NCBI GenBank assembly: GCA_028868305.1
Contig: JAGWUS010000001.1
Coordinates: 62,001-126,000, forward strand
From: Burkholderiales bacterium
GTDB lineage: Bacteria; Pseudomonadota; Gammaproteobacteria; Burkholderiales; Burkholderiaceae_C
DNA length: 64,000 nucleotides
Direction: 5' to 3'
How positions within the stretch are numbered: the stretch's first letter is position 1; each line of letters starts with the position of its first letter. The translations under genes and the position numbers were made by a program. Positions 1 to 7,301 of this stretch are shown here, one piece after another. A model generated the notes under the pieces. The model did not search any database. It was not told the origin of the DNA and saw only the letters and a program-made list of their open reading frames with translations.

Positions 1-2
1 AG

Positions 3-206
3 GGGTACGTGATGGACTCTTGGATGGATGTCTTGCCGAAACTCGTTGGGCAGGCCGAGGCTGCGAAAAAAGCATTCAATGCGCTGCGGATTGGCAATCC
101 TCCCATGACCCCTGCAGAAATCGTGGGGGTGGTACTCAGTGCCATGCCGGGTATGATGGAACGTGCACACCCGGAGGTGGTGCCCAGTTTGAAGCCGATG
201 TATTGA
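3..206 (+). CDS. Hypothetical protein, C-terminal part (gene probably begins upstream)
   Basis: A short frame is open from the left edge of the window to a TAA at 206. GTG (9) and ATG (12) occur in frame, but the frame stays open upstream of them, so this may be the tail of a longer gene. The visible 65 residues are moderately hydrophobic at the C-terminus, with no recognisable domain, signal peptide or catalytic motif. It converges on the minus-strand GIY-YIG-like gene, which ends 20 bp downstream. I do not recognise the family; the coding call rests on the open frame only. Confidence 0.4.
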   Translation, partial: GYVMDSWMDVLPKLVGQAEAAKKAFNALRIGNPPMTPAEIVGVVLSAMPGMMERAHPEVVPSLKPMY

Positions 207-225
207 ATGGACAAACTATATCGAC

Positions 226-2115
226 TCACCCCCACTTAACACTGACAAGATATGAATCACCTCCGGTGCAGCCCTGCAGATCGCCGATAGCTATTTGGTA
301 GTTATCGGTATTTGCAATTTGTTCATCGGACATGTCCAGATCAAAATGTTTTAGGCTTGCTGAAACTTGATAGCCCTTGATTTCTAGAATCTCCGCCAAT
401 GGCAGAGGGTGTACATGCATTAAATACCCCTCATCAGCAACGAAAACTGGAGAAGAATATTCGCGTTCTTGAATTTCTTGCCAGTATTCAAAGCGCTGGC
501 GTTCTTCATAACTCATATCCTCCTTGTCTGGTACGTCAATGCCTTCAAGATTAACCGAATATGGAAATTTTTGATCTGCGTCGTCTGCCACCCAAAATTC
601 AAACTGCCTGCTAGTTGCGCCAGATCGCGCGGCGTATTCGAGATCATCGTTGAAATATTTTTCCCATCGCGGCCATACTGCAGATACCCACTTTAGTTTT
701 CCAGCGGAGGCAACTCTATAGGGGCCATATTCTGCGACTGCATCAGCCCAAGTTAACTTAACGGCTCGATGGCAGTCAGTCGGAATTTCACGATTGCACT
801 CCATCACTTTCAGTAACTTCAAATTCAATTCTTCTAAGGCAAACATTGCCCGCGCCACTGTTTCTATACTTCCCCGGCTTTGGTGGAAAGCTTCCACAGG
901 TAAAAAAGAAAACTTAGACAGAATTTGAATTACTTTATCAACCGTGAGTTCGACTGATTCACCATGGAAGCACTTGGCAACCAGCGCATCAAAGTCTTTT
1001 GCATAAGCATTGGGATATATGCGAGTGGCACTTGGTGGAAGGCTTTCCTTTGCGGCCAACATTGCTTGCGTGAAATTTAGCTCGTACCTGTCTTTTTCAC
1101 TTTTTAGAAAGCGTTCACGTGCTTCATCTCTCCTAGATTCCTCTACCGTGAATTCATTGAGGTCCAATAGCGAAACTATTTTCTGATCAAAGTACACCCA
1201 GCTTTTGCGGTTCAATGCCGCTGCCATGGTCGCTTGGTAAAAGGCGTCAACAAGTTTTTGATCTTCAATTAGTCTTTGCTTTTCAACTTGCGCTATTTGT
1301 TTCTGGTGTTTAAGTGCTTCCTCCGACATTCGCTGTAATGTTTGTGGGGAAAGCACGCTGGTGATGGTGGTCTTACCAGTTGTTTGATCAAACGCTATTC
1401 TTTTTTTGATTGCTGGCTTATTTGCGTTGGGTGTGTTTGCACCGGATTCTTTTTCCAACGAATTAGTGGCGCGTTCTCTTACGTCCAATTTTCCAGCAAC
1501 CGCCTGCATGTTGGAGTCGCTATTTTCAGACCCCGATGCAATTGTTACTTCGCCGACTCTTGTACCTGCATTGACTATCTCCGTCATAGCGTCCATCGGG
1601 TCGACATGCTCAGTACTAAATAACTCGCGGCACTCTCGCTCTGCGCCATCTTTGAAGTAGGTGGCTTGTGCTTGCCATCGCGACAACGCCTTGTGGACCT
1701 CAAACTCCACTTTCCCAGCATGCGCAAACTCGGCGCTGCCAAAGTATTTCCAATCGTCGGCACCCCCATAGCGGTACACATTCAGCTGCGCTGTGCGCGC
1801 TGCGGGGTCTGATGCCATTCCAACTTTGATTAATTTCTTGCTATCCGATTCGGCCACATAGACTTTTCCCTGTTGTGTATATCGTTTGAGATAACCCAGC
1901 GCAGCCGGTCGACATTGAACACAGTCACTGTTTCGCGTCCGAAGTTGATGGCCAGCAATACCGCACGGTGAGCCGCCATACGCGACCCACATATCCAAGT
2001 CTTTCATCGCCTGTTTCCACTGCGGTGCGGAAAGGCCCGATGCGTCAAACACTTTGGATAAAGGAATAGCGTGAGCGGACAAAAAGTCCATTTGACTTTG
2101 ATTCAGCTGCGCCAT
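226..2115 (-). CDS. GIY-YIG (T5orf172/MUG113-type) nuclease-like protein with N-terminal Cys/His cluster
   Basis: A 629-residue protein. Residues about 51-68 hold a C-x4-H-x8-C-x2-C cluster that looks like a small zinc-binding module. It is followed at 85-170 by a segment resembling the T5orf172/MUG113 branch of the GIY-YIG superfamily: VYV at 85-87, KVGM at 97-100, a candidate catalytic Arg near 107, and a candidate metal-binding Glu near 137 in KVEFEVH. The last 450 residues are mostly helical and charged (coiled-coil-like near 265-350), with no domain I recognise. ATG start at 2115. The gene stands alone on the minus strand, facing away from a 324-bp intergenic region with a plus-strand promoter. 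Function is unknown. The family includes phage and selfish-element nucleases and some host proteins, so nuclease activity is inference from the fold signature. Confidence 0.7.
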   Translation of the reverse strand: MAQLNQSQMDFLSAHAIPLSKVFDASGLSAPQWKQAMKDLDMWVAYGGSPCGIAGHQLRTRNSDCVQCRPAALGYLKRYTQQGKVYVAESDSKKLIKVGMASDPAARTAQLNVYRYGGADDWKYFGSAEFAHAGKVEFEVHKALSRWQAQATYFKDGAERECRELFSTEHVDPMDAMTEIVNAGTRVGEVTIASGSENSDSNMQAVAGKLDVRERATNSLEKESGANTPNANKPAIKKRIAFDQTTGKTTITSVLSPQTLQRMSEEALKHQKQIAQVEKQRLIEDQKLVDAFYQATMAAALNRKSWVYFDQKIVSLLDLNEFTVEESRRDEARERFLKSEKDRYELNFTQAMLAAKESLPPSATRIYPNAYAKDFDALVAKCFHGESVELTVDKVIQILSKFSFLPVEAFHQSRGSIETVARAMFALEELNLKLLKVMECNREIPTDCHRAVKLTWADAVAEYGPYRVASAGKLKWVSAVWPRWEKYFNDDLEYAARSGATSRQFEFWVADDADQKFPYSVNLEGIDVPDKEDMSYEERQRFEYWQEIQEREYSSPVFVADEGYLMHVHPLPLAEILEIKGYQVSASLKHFDLDMSDEQIANTDNYQIAIGDLQGCTGGDSYLVSVKWG

Positions 2116-2322
2116 GCGGCCTCCCTAGATATCTACTTTTTTGTGATACTAAATGAGACAGTCGTCTTTGGCTAGGCTCGCCGTGAGCGCCACACGTCAA
2201 CAGGGCACCCGGTCCGATTTGAATTGGTCCACGCCACCCCCGGCCATGTCCATCCAGTCCATTTGCTACATAAAACATAGCAACAAACTTAATGAGAATA
2301 AGGCTTTAAAGACAAATGGCCC

Positions 2323-2351
2323 TTGAAATTTTCCCCTGTCTTTAATAAAAT
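2323..2351 (+). promoter_or_regulatory. Sigma-70-type promoter for the 69-aa gene
   Basis: TTGAAA (2323-2328) and TAAAAT (2346-2351) are separated by exactly 17 bp. They lie 88 bp ahead of the start codon at 2440, which has its own ribosome site (AGGAGT) and a terminator downstream. It is one of the best matches to a sigma-70 promoter I saw in the window. Confidence 0.6.
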
Positions 2352-2353
2352 CT

Positions 2354-2403
2354 GGGTGTGCCAACAGGCACAAAGCGCTAGCGGAATGTGCGTCAACACA
2401 CCC
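2354..2403 (+). promoter_or_regulatory. Leader with two mutually exclusive hairpins
   Basis: Just after the promoter, TGTGCC-AACA-GGCACA (2357-2372) can form a hairpin. GGGTGTG (2354-2360) can instead pair with CACACCC (2397-2403). The shared bases cannot be in both stems. This could be an RNA switch or protein site in the 5' leader of the 69-aa gene, or chance. The outer stem starts close to the expected transcription start, so part of it may not be transcribed. Confidence 0.25.
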
Positions 2404-2439
2404 GCCAGCTAATCACATCAAACTGTTTAGGAGTCTGAC

Positions 2440-2649
2440 ATGACTGCATCGAATCTTACCCCCGCGTCGCCACTTTCCCGCATGGCTCACGACTGGGCAC
2501 AACGTGCTGCGCAAGGCCAATTGACCGACTGCGACTATGACCGCTGGTTCACCATGTACCCCCGCGCCGTGGCAGAGGCAACGCCGGAGGAAGCCGCCGC
2601 GCTACTGGATGCGGACTGCGCCGTAGAAGCCGCGCTAGCGATACACTGA
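2440..2649 (+). CDS. Small acidic hypothetical protein (69 aa)
   Basis: A soluble, Ala-rich, acidic 69-residue protein with no membrane segment and no motif I recognise. It is a complete single-gene transcription unit: TTGAAA/TAAAAT promoter at 2323-2351, AGGAG ribosome site 7 nt before the ATG at 2440, TGA at 2649, and a strong intrinsic terminator at 2667-2691. That set of signals makes it much more credible than the other short frames nearby. Function unknown. Confidence 0.6.
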   Translation: MTASNLTPASPLSRMAHDWAQRAAQGQLTDCDYDRWFTMYPRAVAEATPEEAAALLDADCAVEAALAIH

Positions 2650-2666
2650 CACCAGCGGCGACCAGC

Positions 2667-2691
2667 AGGGGGCTTTCGCCCCCCTTTTTTT
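2667..2691 (+). terminator. Intrinsic terminator after the 69-aa gene
   Basis: AGGGGGC, a TTTC loop and GCCCCCCT form a GC-rich hairpin followed by a run of T. It starts 17 bp after the stop codon at 2649. Confidence 0.85.
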
Positions 2692-2717
2692 ATGGCGCAT
2701 GCTTTCAAGTAATTGCT

Positions 2718-2933
2718 ATGGCTAGACGCAAGACCGTACAAACCTCTAGGCGCAGGGTGATCGACATGCGCAAGAAGCAGATTTACCTCCAATTATGGGA
2801 AGGTATCAGCGAGGGGTACATTCACGGCGAATACTTGCGAGATGGCAAGTTAAGACCTGTGCATAAACGAATACTGGCGGTGGGGTTGCCGGTCGTTACT
2901 AGAAGCTCGACGATGACAATACGGGCAAACTGA
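2718..2933 (+). CDS. Doubtful small basic protein (71 aa)
   Basis: A 71-codon frame encoding a strongly basic N-terminus (MARRKTVQTSRRRVIDMRKK). It follows the terminator of the preceding gene with no obvious promoter, and the ribosome site is weak. The basic N-terminus could bind nucleic acid, but no domain is recognisable. It may be an orphan gene of this accessory region or a chance frame. Confidence 0.25.
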   Translation: MARRKTVQTSRRRVIDMRKKQIYLQLWEGISEGYIHGEYLRDGKLRPVHKRILAVGLPVVTRSSTMTIRAN

Positions 2934-2981
2934 CTCTGAGTAATGATTTCAGGGGCACCAGCCTCTATTATGGGAGTGAGC

Positions 2982-3179
2982 ATGGATACAGACCCCGTTG
3001 CCGAATTGAGCCAAAGCCTAAAGGCTGCGGGCCTACATCCTAGCCAGTGTGAGCCGGTAGTTCTTGCGGACCTTGGAGAAGCATCCTCTCCCGCAAGTGC
3101 TAATACTTTGGGGCCGCATTTCGTTAAAGCGATGACACCTGATGAAATAAAACGCTTTGGCCCCCGTTTGGCGGACTGA
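2982..3179 (+). CDS. Small hypothetical protein (65 aa)
   Basis: The ATG at 2982 is preceded by GGGAGTGAG, a good ribosome site, and is preferred over the in-frame ATG at 2943. The 65-residue product is acidic in the middle with a C-terminal stretch DEIKRFGPRLAD, and has no membrane segment or known motif. It lies in a run of short plus-strand frames without clear promoters. No function can be assigned. Confidence 0.35.
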   Translation: MDTDPVAELSQSLKAAGLHPSQCEPVVLADLGEASSPASANTLGPHFVKAMTPDEIKRFGPRLAD

Positions 3180-3408
3180 ACTATGAGCCTTTATTCGTTG
3201 CACCGTGTTGCCGTCAACGACGACCTTCATCGGGTGCGCCCAACTTGGGGGCTGTCACCATCAAAGCGTAAGTCCGCAGCGTCTTTGCTGAACGCACTGC
3301 GGGTGAATCGTACGAAGTTGCCGGAACGAATGCGCGGTTTAGACAATATCGCAATGAACATTCAGGCGGGGTAGACTGAAAAGCAAAAAAAGCTTTGCGT
3401 GAAGCGAA

Positions 3409-3887
3409 ACACGACAAAACTTTATGCTCCTTTTGTGCGAGTCATTGCACGACTCCAAGCCAGAAAACAAACACCATCGCGGTCAGCGCCACCGGTTAGG
3501 GTTCAACCATTCAAGCTCCAAGTTTTGCCACAAGCCACAAAATAAGTCCCATCGCTATAACACCGGCTGCAATCATGTCTATGGCGTGCCACTCACGTTT
3601 CACACCGATGTCCAAGATGATTACCAGCGCCAGCACTGCTATCCCAAAGGGCCATGCCAGCATCGCCAGCAAAAGAACAATCGCAGGGAGTGACAGACGA
3701 GTTAGGTGCATTTGCCGAACTTACACCATACGTTTTTGCGCTGCAAGGCCAGACAATTCGCGATGTGGCTTCAAAGGGAGTTAGGACTTCTGGACGATGT
3801 TCTGCACTGTGCGGTGGGTGCCCTGAAGTTTTTTGGTTAGGCTCCTTTGGGTGGCCCGCACAAAACTAGCGCAAAGTTTTGTCGTGT
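3409..3887. repeat. 15-bp perfect inverted repeat pair flanking a small membrane gene
   Basis: ACACGACAAAACTTT at 3409-3423 is matched exactly in inverted orientation at 3873-3887, 449 bp apart. The enclosed DNA holds the 66-aa membrane protein gene at 3511-3711. The right copy overlaps a local hairpin (CAAAACT to AGTTTTG, 3860-3880). No transposase or target duplication was seen, so a miniature element is only one reading. Confidence 0.5.
3511..3711 (-). CDS. Small membrane protein (66 aa)
   Basis: The 66-residue product is almost entirely hydrophobic. Two membrane helices are predictable (about residues 7-32 and 44-65), separated by a short charged loop, GVKREWHA. The second helix ends just before the stop. 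It lies between the two arms of the 15-bp inverted repeat (3409-3423 and 3873-3887). No ribosome site stands out, so the coding call rests on the coherent two-helix pattern. Tiny membrane proteins of this kind include toxins and phage or plasmid accessory proteins, but nothing identifies this one. Confidence 0.4.
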   Translation of the reverse strand: MHLTRLSLPAIVLLLAMLAWPFGIAVLALVIILDIGVKREWHAIDMIAAGVIAMGLILWLVAKLGA

Positions 3888-3952
3888 CTAGATTTTGGAT
3901 GCTGTGCGGCTCGCAAACTGGTTGGCCCATAACAGTCTGCTAAATTGTCGTC

Positions 3953-4555
3953 ATGCACCACCATGATCACAGTGAAATTCCCTTTTGCACAGAAGTCATT
4001 TTTGAGCCGAAAGATTGCGCAGATTTTGATAAAAGCGGCAACGATCGAACGCTAGTGCCTCATTCCAGAGACGCCATAATAAGTTGCAAGTTCAAGAACG
4101 CTGTTTACGTAGTCATAGCAAAAAACATTGCCCAGTATGTTGGTTGCACTGCCAAGGGTTTGGGAAGTCGTTTTACCAAGGGAATTGACAAAGGTTATGA
4201 CGCGGGGTATCGCTGGCAAGCGGCTTTTAACGAATTCAAGTTATACGCTTGGGAGCTACCAGACGACCGTGAAAACACCTTTGCAGAAGCTGTGGAGGCC
4301 GATGTCTCTATGTTGATCCGTGCTGCTACAGGTCATTGGCCTATGGACCTTGCAGGACTTTCGCCTCAACACTTTAGCCGGTCTGGCGCCCACTTCATGG
4401 AGTCGGGAAGGTGGGCAATGGAAATAGTCCATTGGCTTGTGAATAACAAAGTGATTGCCATTTCGGAGGCTGAACAGAAGGTACTTGCCGCTATCAGCGC
4501 TGCCCACTTTGAGCACCCCGTAGTAAGGCAAACGACGGATGCTTTGTGCGAATAG
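3953..4555 (+). CDS. GIY-YIG-fold nuclease-like protein (200 aa)
   Basis: A 200-residue protein with a GIY-YIG-like core at about 50-120. VYVV (51-54) stands at the GIY position and QYVG (61-64) at the YIG position. An Arg follows near 73 in GSRFTKG, and candidate catalytic Glu residues lie at about 112 and 115. A His-rich N-terminus (MHHHDHSE) and a helical C-terminal part (130-200) flank it. The next gene starts 126 bp downstream, after a possible hairpin at 4630-4660. The degree of match to GIY-YIG is moderate; an endonuclease or DNA-repair role is inference. It is the second protein of this superfamily within 4 kb, but it belongs to a different branch from the one at 226-2115. Confidence 0.65.
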   Translation: MHHHDHSEIPFCTEVIFEPKDCADFDKSGNDRTLVPHSRDAIISCKFKNAVYVVIAKNIAQYVGCTAKGLGSRFTKGIDKGYDAGYRWQAAFNEFKLYAWELPDDRENTFAEAVEADVSMLIRAATGHWPMDLAGLSPQHFSRSGAHFMESGRWAMEIVHWLVNNKVIAISEAEQKVLAAISAAHFEHPVVRQTTDALCE

Positions 4556-4681
4556 ACCAAATGAACAACGATGCAAAACCCACATGCCAAGACGCGGGGT
4601 CGTACGATGATCAATCATGCAGACGGTTTTTTTGTCTTGTAAAACGTCTTACTCTCGATTTCACTTGAGGGGGAATAAGCA

Positions 4682-4897
4682 ATGTCTTTCGCACAATGCG
4701 CTTTCATGTCGTTTGCCGCTGCCATGCTGGTGTTGAGCCTGCTGCTTGGCCCGACGTTGCCGCTAGGCGCTGTACTTGTCGCTTATCTGCTGATGGAAAC
4801 CCACCAAAGAAACTGGACCGTCTGGCAGTTCGCATGGCGCGTAACGCTGGGCGCCTTGGTGCTGCTGATATCCGGCATGCTTATTTTTGGTGGTTGA
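4682..4897 (+). CDS. Small membrane protein (71 aa)
   Basis: A strong ribosome site (GAGGGGGA) precedes the ATG at 4682. The 71-residue product has two hydrophobic helices (about 8-38 and 52-70) joined by a polar loop rich in aromatic and basic residues (METHQRNWTVWQF). The first helix may break at PTLPLG. No known family comes to mind. Small size, lack of operon partners and location in the accessory stretch suggest an orphan gene. Confidence 0.5.
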   Translation: MSFAQCAFMSFAAAMLVLSLLLGPTLPLGAVLVAYLLMETHQRNWTVWQFAWRVTLGALVLLISGMLIFGG

Positions 4898-5005
4898 CTT
4901 CTAGTGATGCATGTGGCAGATAGGGTGCTGGCTGTGTACCGGGTCCGCCCGGATAACTTGGCACTGCGTGTAATGAAGCGATGGCCAACAAGCCTTGCTA
5001 GTTAG

Positions 5006-5149
5006 CTAGACCGCGGTAAGCGGCTTTTTAGCGACTTGTCGCTTGAGGTATGCGTTCAAACACATCAGCGCCAGCTGTAACCCAAAGATTCCGCCTACTA
5101 GGAAGCAGAACACCATGTAGGGGATCATGAATGCACGGGCGGGACTCAT
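5006..5149 (-). CDS. Candidate 47-aa single-pass membrane protein
   Basis: Reading the minus strand from the ATG at 5149 gives 47 residues. A hydrophobic helix spans about 7-33 (FMIPYMVFCFLVGGIFGLQL) and is followed by a basic tail (AYLKRQVAKKPLTAV). The positive-inside pattern suggests an N-out, C-in topology. No good ribosome site is visible upstream, so the start may be lower, at an in-frame ATG. Similar single-helix peptides are common in phage and island DNA. Coding status is uncertain. Confidence 0.35.
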   Translation of the reverse strand: MSPARAFMIPYMVFCFLVGGIFGLQLALMCLNAYLKRQVAKKPLTAV

Positions 5150-5498
5150 TGCCGTGAAAGATATAACTAACCGTATGCTCTGTCAGTGGCGGGGCGTGTG
5201 GGTAACAGTAAGGGTAACGTACAATGAACGAATCGGAATCGCTAGGTTTTATGCGGGTTAGCGGGCATCTTAGTAATGACGCCTGCCGCCAGAAATAGGT
5301 TCTCAACGGTCTCCAACCGTGTAAGCAGACCCCCTGAAAGCCCTTGTTTCCCAGTGAAGCAAGGGCTTTTTTGTCGTTATGCCCGGCACGTCCAATGTCG
5401 ATACTCACGGTATGCGACGTTCACCTTGCACAATTTTGGTGCTCGGGGCATGCACATTTGGATAAGCCATTGACTATTTGAACTGAGATTCATGTGAA
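5150..5498. other. Gene-poor accessory edge with a short GGTAAC repeat and a lone terminator
   Basis: No convincing gene was found here. The stretch has closely spaced GGTAAC copies near 5201-5220, an anticodon-arm-like stem (ACGGT-CTCCA-ACCGT near 5305-5320) without the rest of a tRNA, and an intrinsic terminator at 5338-5374. It could be the worn edge of an integrated element, but no integrase or complete tRNA is present. Confidence 0.3.
5338..5374 (+). terminator. Intrinsic terminator without an obvious upstream gene
   Basis: AAAGCCCTTG and CAAGGGCTTT form a 10-bp stem with a 12-nt loop, followed by a T run. The DNA upstream on this strand has no good protein gene, so an unrecognised small RNA may end here. 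Confidence 0.75.
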
Positions 5499-5813
5499 AT
5501 GCGATTGAGAAACAGCTTTTGGGCTTTGCTGGGGCATGATACCTACGGCACACAGGAAGTGGTGATCGAACGTATTCGGGCCGCCATGCTGACAGCGCTG
5601 GAGACGCATTGTGATTCGAATCAATACGCTGTAGAGATGCGGCTCAGTTTCGCAAGGGATGTCGCTGAGCTGTGGTACCTGCGCCCGGACCTCATGAACG
5701 CCATTGCCGCCTGTCAGAGCGAATGCGTGGCGCAAACGGTGATGGAGTCCATCACCGACCTGTTCAGGGGCTATCACCCTGGCCCCACGCCTTCACGGTT
5801 TGGGCGTCTGTAG
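5499..5813 (+). CDS. Hypothetical protein, paralogue of the 134-aa protein at 35982-36386
   Basis: The 104-residue product shares a clear core with the protein encoded at 35982-36386: IRAAML, then about 30 residues later a pattern R-x2-A-x-D-x3-LWYLR-x-D-x-M-x2-IAA, and a final F-x-G-x2-P. It is predicted helical and soluble, without known catalytic motifs. The N-terminus is about 30 residues shorter than in the paralogue. The 3' end overlaps the 3' end of the convergent qmcA gene by 21 bp. I do not recognise the family; two divergent copies in one window suggest a lineage-specific conserved family. Confidence 0.6.
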   Translation: MRLRNSFWALLGHDTYGTQEVVIERIRAAMLTALETHCDSNQYAVEMRLSFARDVAELWYLRPDLMNAIAACQSECVAQTVMESITDLFRGYHPGPTPSRFGRL

Positions 5814-6719
5814 CGACGCGGTTTGCACCATCTTCATGGCCGTGGAGATCAGGGTGGAAACCTCGCTCATATTGCCTGGAATGATCAGCGTCGTCGTTGC
5901 ATCCGCGGCAACCCGGCCGTAGGCCTCTACCGCTTTTTCTGCGACCTTGAGTTGCACAGCCTGCTCGCCCCCTGGCTGCCGGATGGCTGAAGCAATGCGC
6001 TCAATGGCCTCGGCGGTGGCGTTGGCTACGGCGGTGATGGAAGCGGCCTCCCCCTGGGCCTTGTTGATCACTGCCTGCTTTTCGCCTTCGGAGCGGGCGA
6101 TGAATGCTTCGCGCTCGCCGGTGGCGATGTTGATCTGCTCCTGGCGACGGCCTTCGGAGGCGGCAATCAGCGCGCGCTTCTCGCGTTCAGCGGTAATCTG
6201 CGCCTGCATGGCATGCAGGATTTCCTTCGGAGGCGTCAGGTCCTTGATTTCGTAGCGCAGCACTTTGACACCCCAGTTCAGGGCGGCCTCATCAATGGCA
6301 GTGACCACCTGTGCGTTGATGATGTCCCTCTCTTCGAAGGTCTTGTCCAGTTCCAGCTTGCCGATCACCGAACGCAGAGAGGTTTGCGCCAGCTGTGAAA
6401 TCGCAACGATGTAGTTGCTGGAGCCGTAGCTGGCACGCATGGCGTCCGTAACCTGAAAGTACAAGATGCCGTCTACCTGCAACTGCGTGTTGTCCCTGGT
6501 GATGCAAACCTGGCTGGCAATGTCCAGTGGTATTTCCTTCAGCACATGTTTGTAGGCCACTTTGTCGACGAAGGGCACCAGAATGTTCAGACCGGGTGTC
6601 AGCGTGCCGTGGTACTTGCCCAGTCGTTCTATGACCCAGGCATGTTGCTGGGGTACGACCTTGATGGAGCGGGTAACAAATATGACTGCGATGACAAGCA
6701 GAAGGAGAGCGATTTCCAT
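5793..6719 (-). CDS. qmcA: SPFH/stomatin-family membrane protease-associated protein QmcA
   Basis: A 308-residue SPFH (stomatin/prohibitin) protein. An N-terminal membrane helix (residues 2-18) precedes the band-7 domain, which begins SIKVVPQQHAWVIERLGKYH. A long Ala/Glu-rich helical segment follows (about 185-280, with EREKRALIAASEGRRQ and repeated E-x-A-I-x-x-A), the usual oligomerisation region. The ATG at 6719 follows AAAGGAAACC; longer upstream frames lack family similarity. The gene lies 13 bp downstream of nfeD, the classic NfeD-stomatin pair. QmcA-type proteins form large inner-membrane assemblies linked to FtsH and membrane quality control; that role is from the family, not from this sequence. 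Confidence 0.92.
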   Translation of the reverse strand: MEIALLLLVIAVIFVTRSIKVVPQQHAWVIERLGKYHGTLTPGLNILVPFVDKVAYKHVLKEIPLDIASQVCITRDNTQLQVDGILYFQVTDAMRASYGSSNYIVAISQLAQTSLRSVIGKLELDKTFEERDIINAQVVTAIDEAALNWGVKVLRYEIKDLTPPKEILHAMQAQITAEREKRALIAASEGRRQEQINIATGEREAFIARSEGEKQAVINKAQGEAASITAVANATAEAIERIASAIRQPGGEQAVQLKVAEKAVEAYGRVAADATTTLIIPGNMSEVSTLISTAMKMVQTASLQTPKP

Positions 6720-6732
6720 AAGGTTTCCTTTT

Positions 6733-7158
6733 TCAGGTTTTGTCGAGCAACAGGCGGTTACCGATAATTTCGCTGACCCGATGCAGCCCCGTGCTGGGCG
6801 TGATGCCTGTGCGGTGAATGGCCGTCCAGTGGGCGCCGCGGTACTGTACGTCAGCAGTTCCATCAGCCTTCCAGACGTTGACCTGCAAGACTTCGCCGAT
6901 ATCCATATTCACGTTGGGATTGGCCTGGGCGGGGAGTTCCGCACCCATTTTCCCTTGCCGTACATGCCAGAACACAACGGCACCGCCGCCCACAAGGGCC
7001 GCGACGACCAGTTGCATGACCAGACTGGCGCCCAGATGGGCGACCACGGCCGCCGCTGCCAGGCCAAGGGCCAACATCAGGAGATAAAAGGTTCCGGTCA
7101 GCAGTTCGACTGCGACAGCACCTCCCGTCAGCAGCCACCAGATGGTGCTTTCAGCCAT
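6733..7158 (-). CDS. NfeD-like membrane protein, partner of QmcA
   Basis: A short NfeD protein (141 aa, YbbK/YuaF type without the ClpP-like protease domain). Two to three membrane helices (about 5-25, 30-50 and 55-68) are followed by a C-terminal OB-fold-like domain (about 80-140, with MDIGEVLQVNVWKADGTADV and QYRGAHWTA). It is the first gene of a two-gene operon with qmcA. NfeD proteins are thought to bind their partner SPFH protein and influence its assembly. The ATG at 7158 is chosen because the membrane helix starts a few residues later; the upstream extension has no similarity. Confidence 0.88.
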   Translation of the reverse strand: MAESTIWWLLTGGAVAVELLTGTFYLLMLALGLAAAAVVAHLGASLVMQLVVAALVGGGAVVFWHVRQGKMGAELPAQANPNVNMDIGEVLQVNVWKADGTADVQYRGAHWTAIHRTGITPSTGLHRVSEIIGNRLLLDKT

Positions 7159-7301
7159 ATTGCATACCCCGCAAGGGTCCCCATGTGTATTGACAATGCC
7201 ACATTGTGGGCCAAAAGGCATGTACCGCAACGGGTGTACCGCATTTAGTCCTTACACTTCGCGCCTGTTTTTCTGTTTTTGGCCTGTGGCTGGAGTCTGC
7301 A

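Noticed and set aside
3183-3374. 63-codon plus-strand frame
   Set aside because: No ribosome site and no coherent protein pattern; a converging 67-codon frame is equally open.
3835-3841. GTTAGGC, a possible integron attC core
   Set aside because: No partner RYYYAAC with the right spacing and inner L boxes was found; the gene stretch is not a recognisable cassette array.
3654-3869. 71-codon plus-strand frame to the right of the small membrane gene
   Set aside because: No ribosome site, antisense to the end of the small membrane gene, and no recognisable pattern.
3409-3887. Classical insertion sequence
   Set aside because: The inverted repeats enclose no transposase and no flanking target duplication is visible.
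5300-5330. tRNA-like anticodon arm (ACGGT-CTCCA-ACCGT)
   Set aside because: No D-arm, T-arm or acceptor stem can be found around it, so it is not a tRNA gene.
5028-5408. 126-codon minus-strand frame
   Set aside because: It crosses the terminator at 5338-5374 and lacks a ribosome site; the 47-aa frame at 5006-5149 looks more like a protein.
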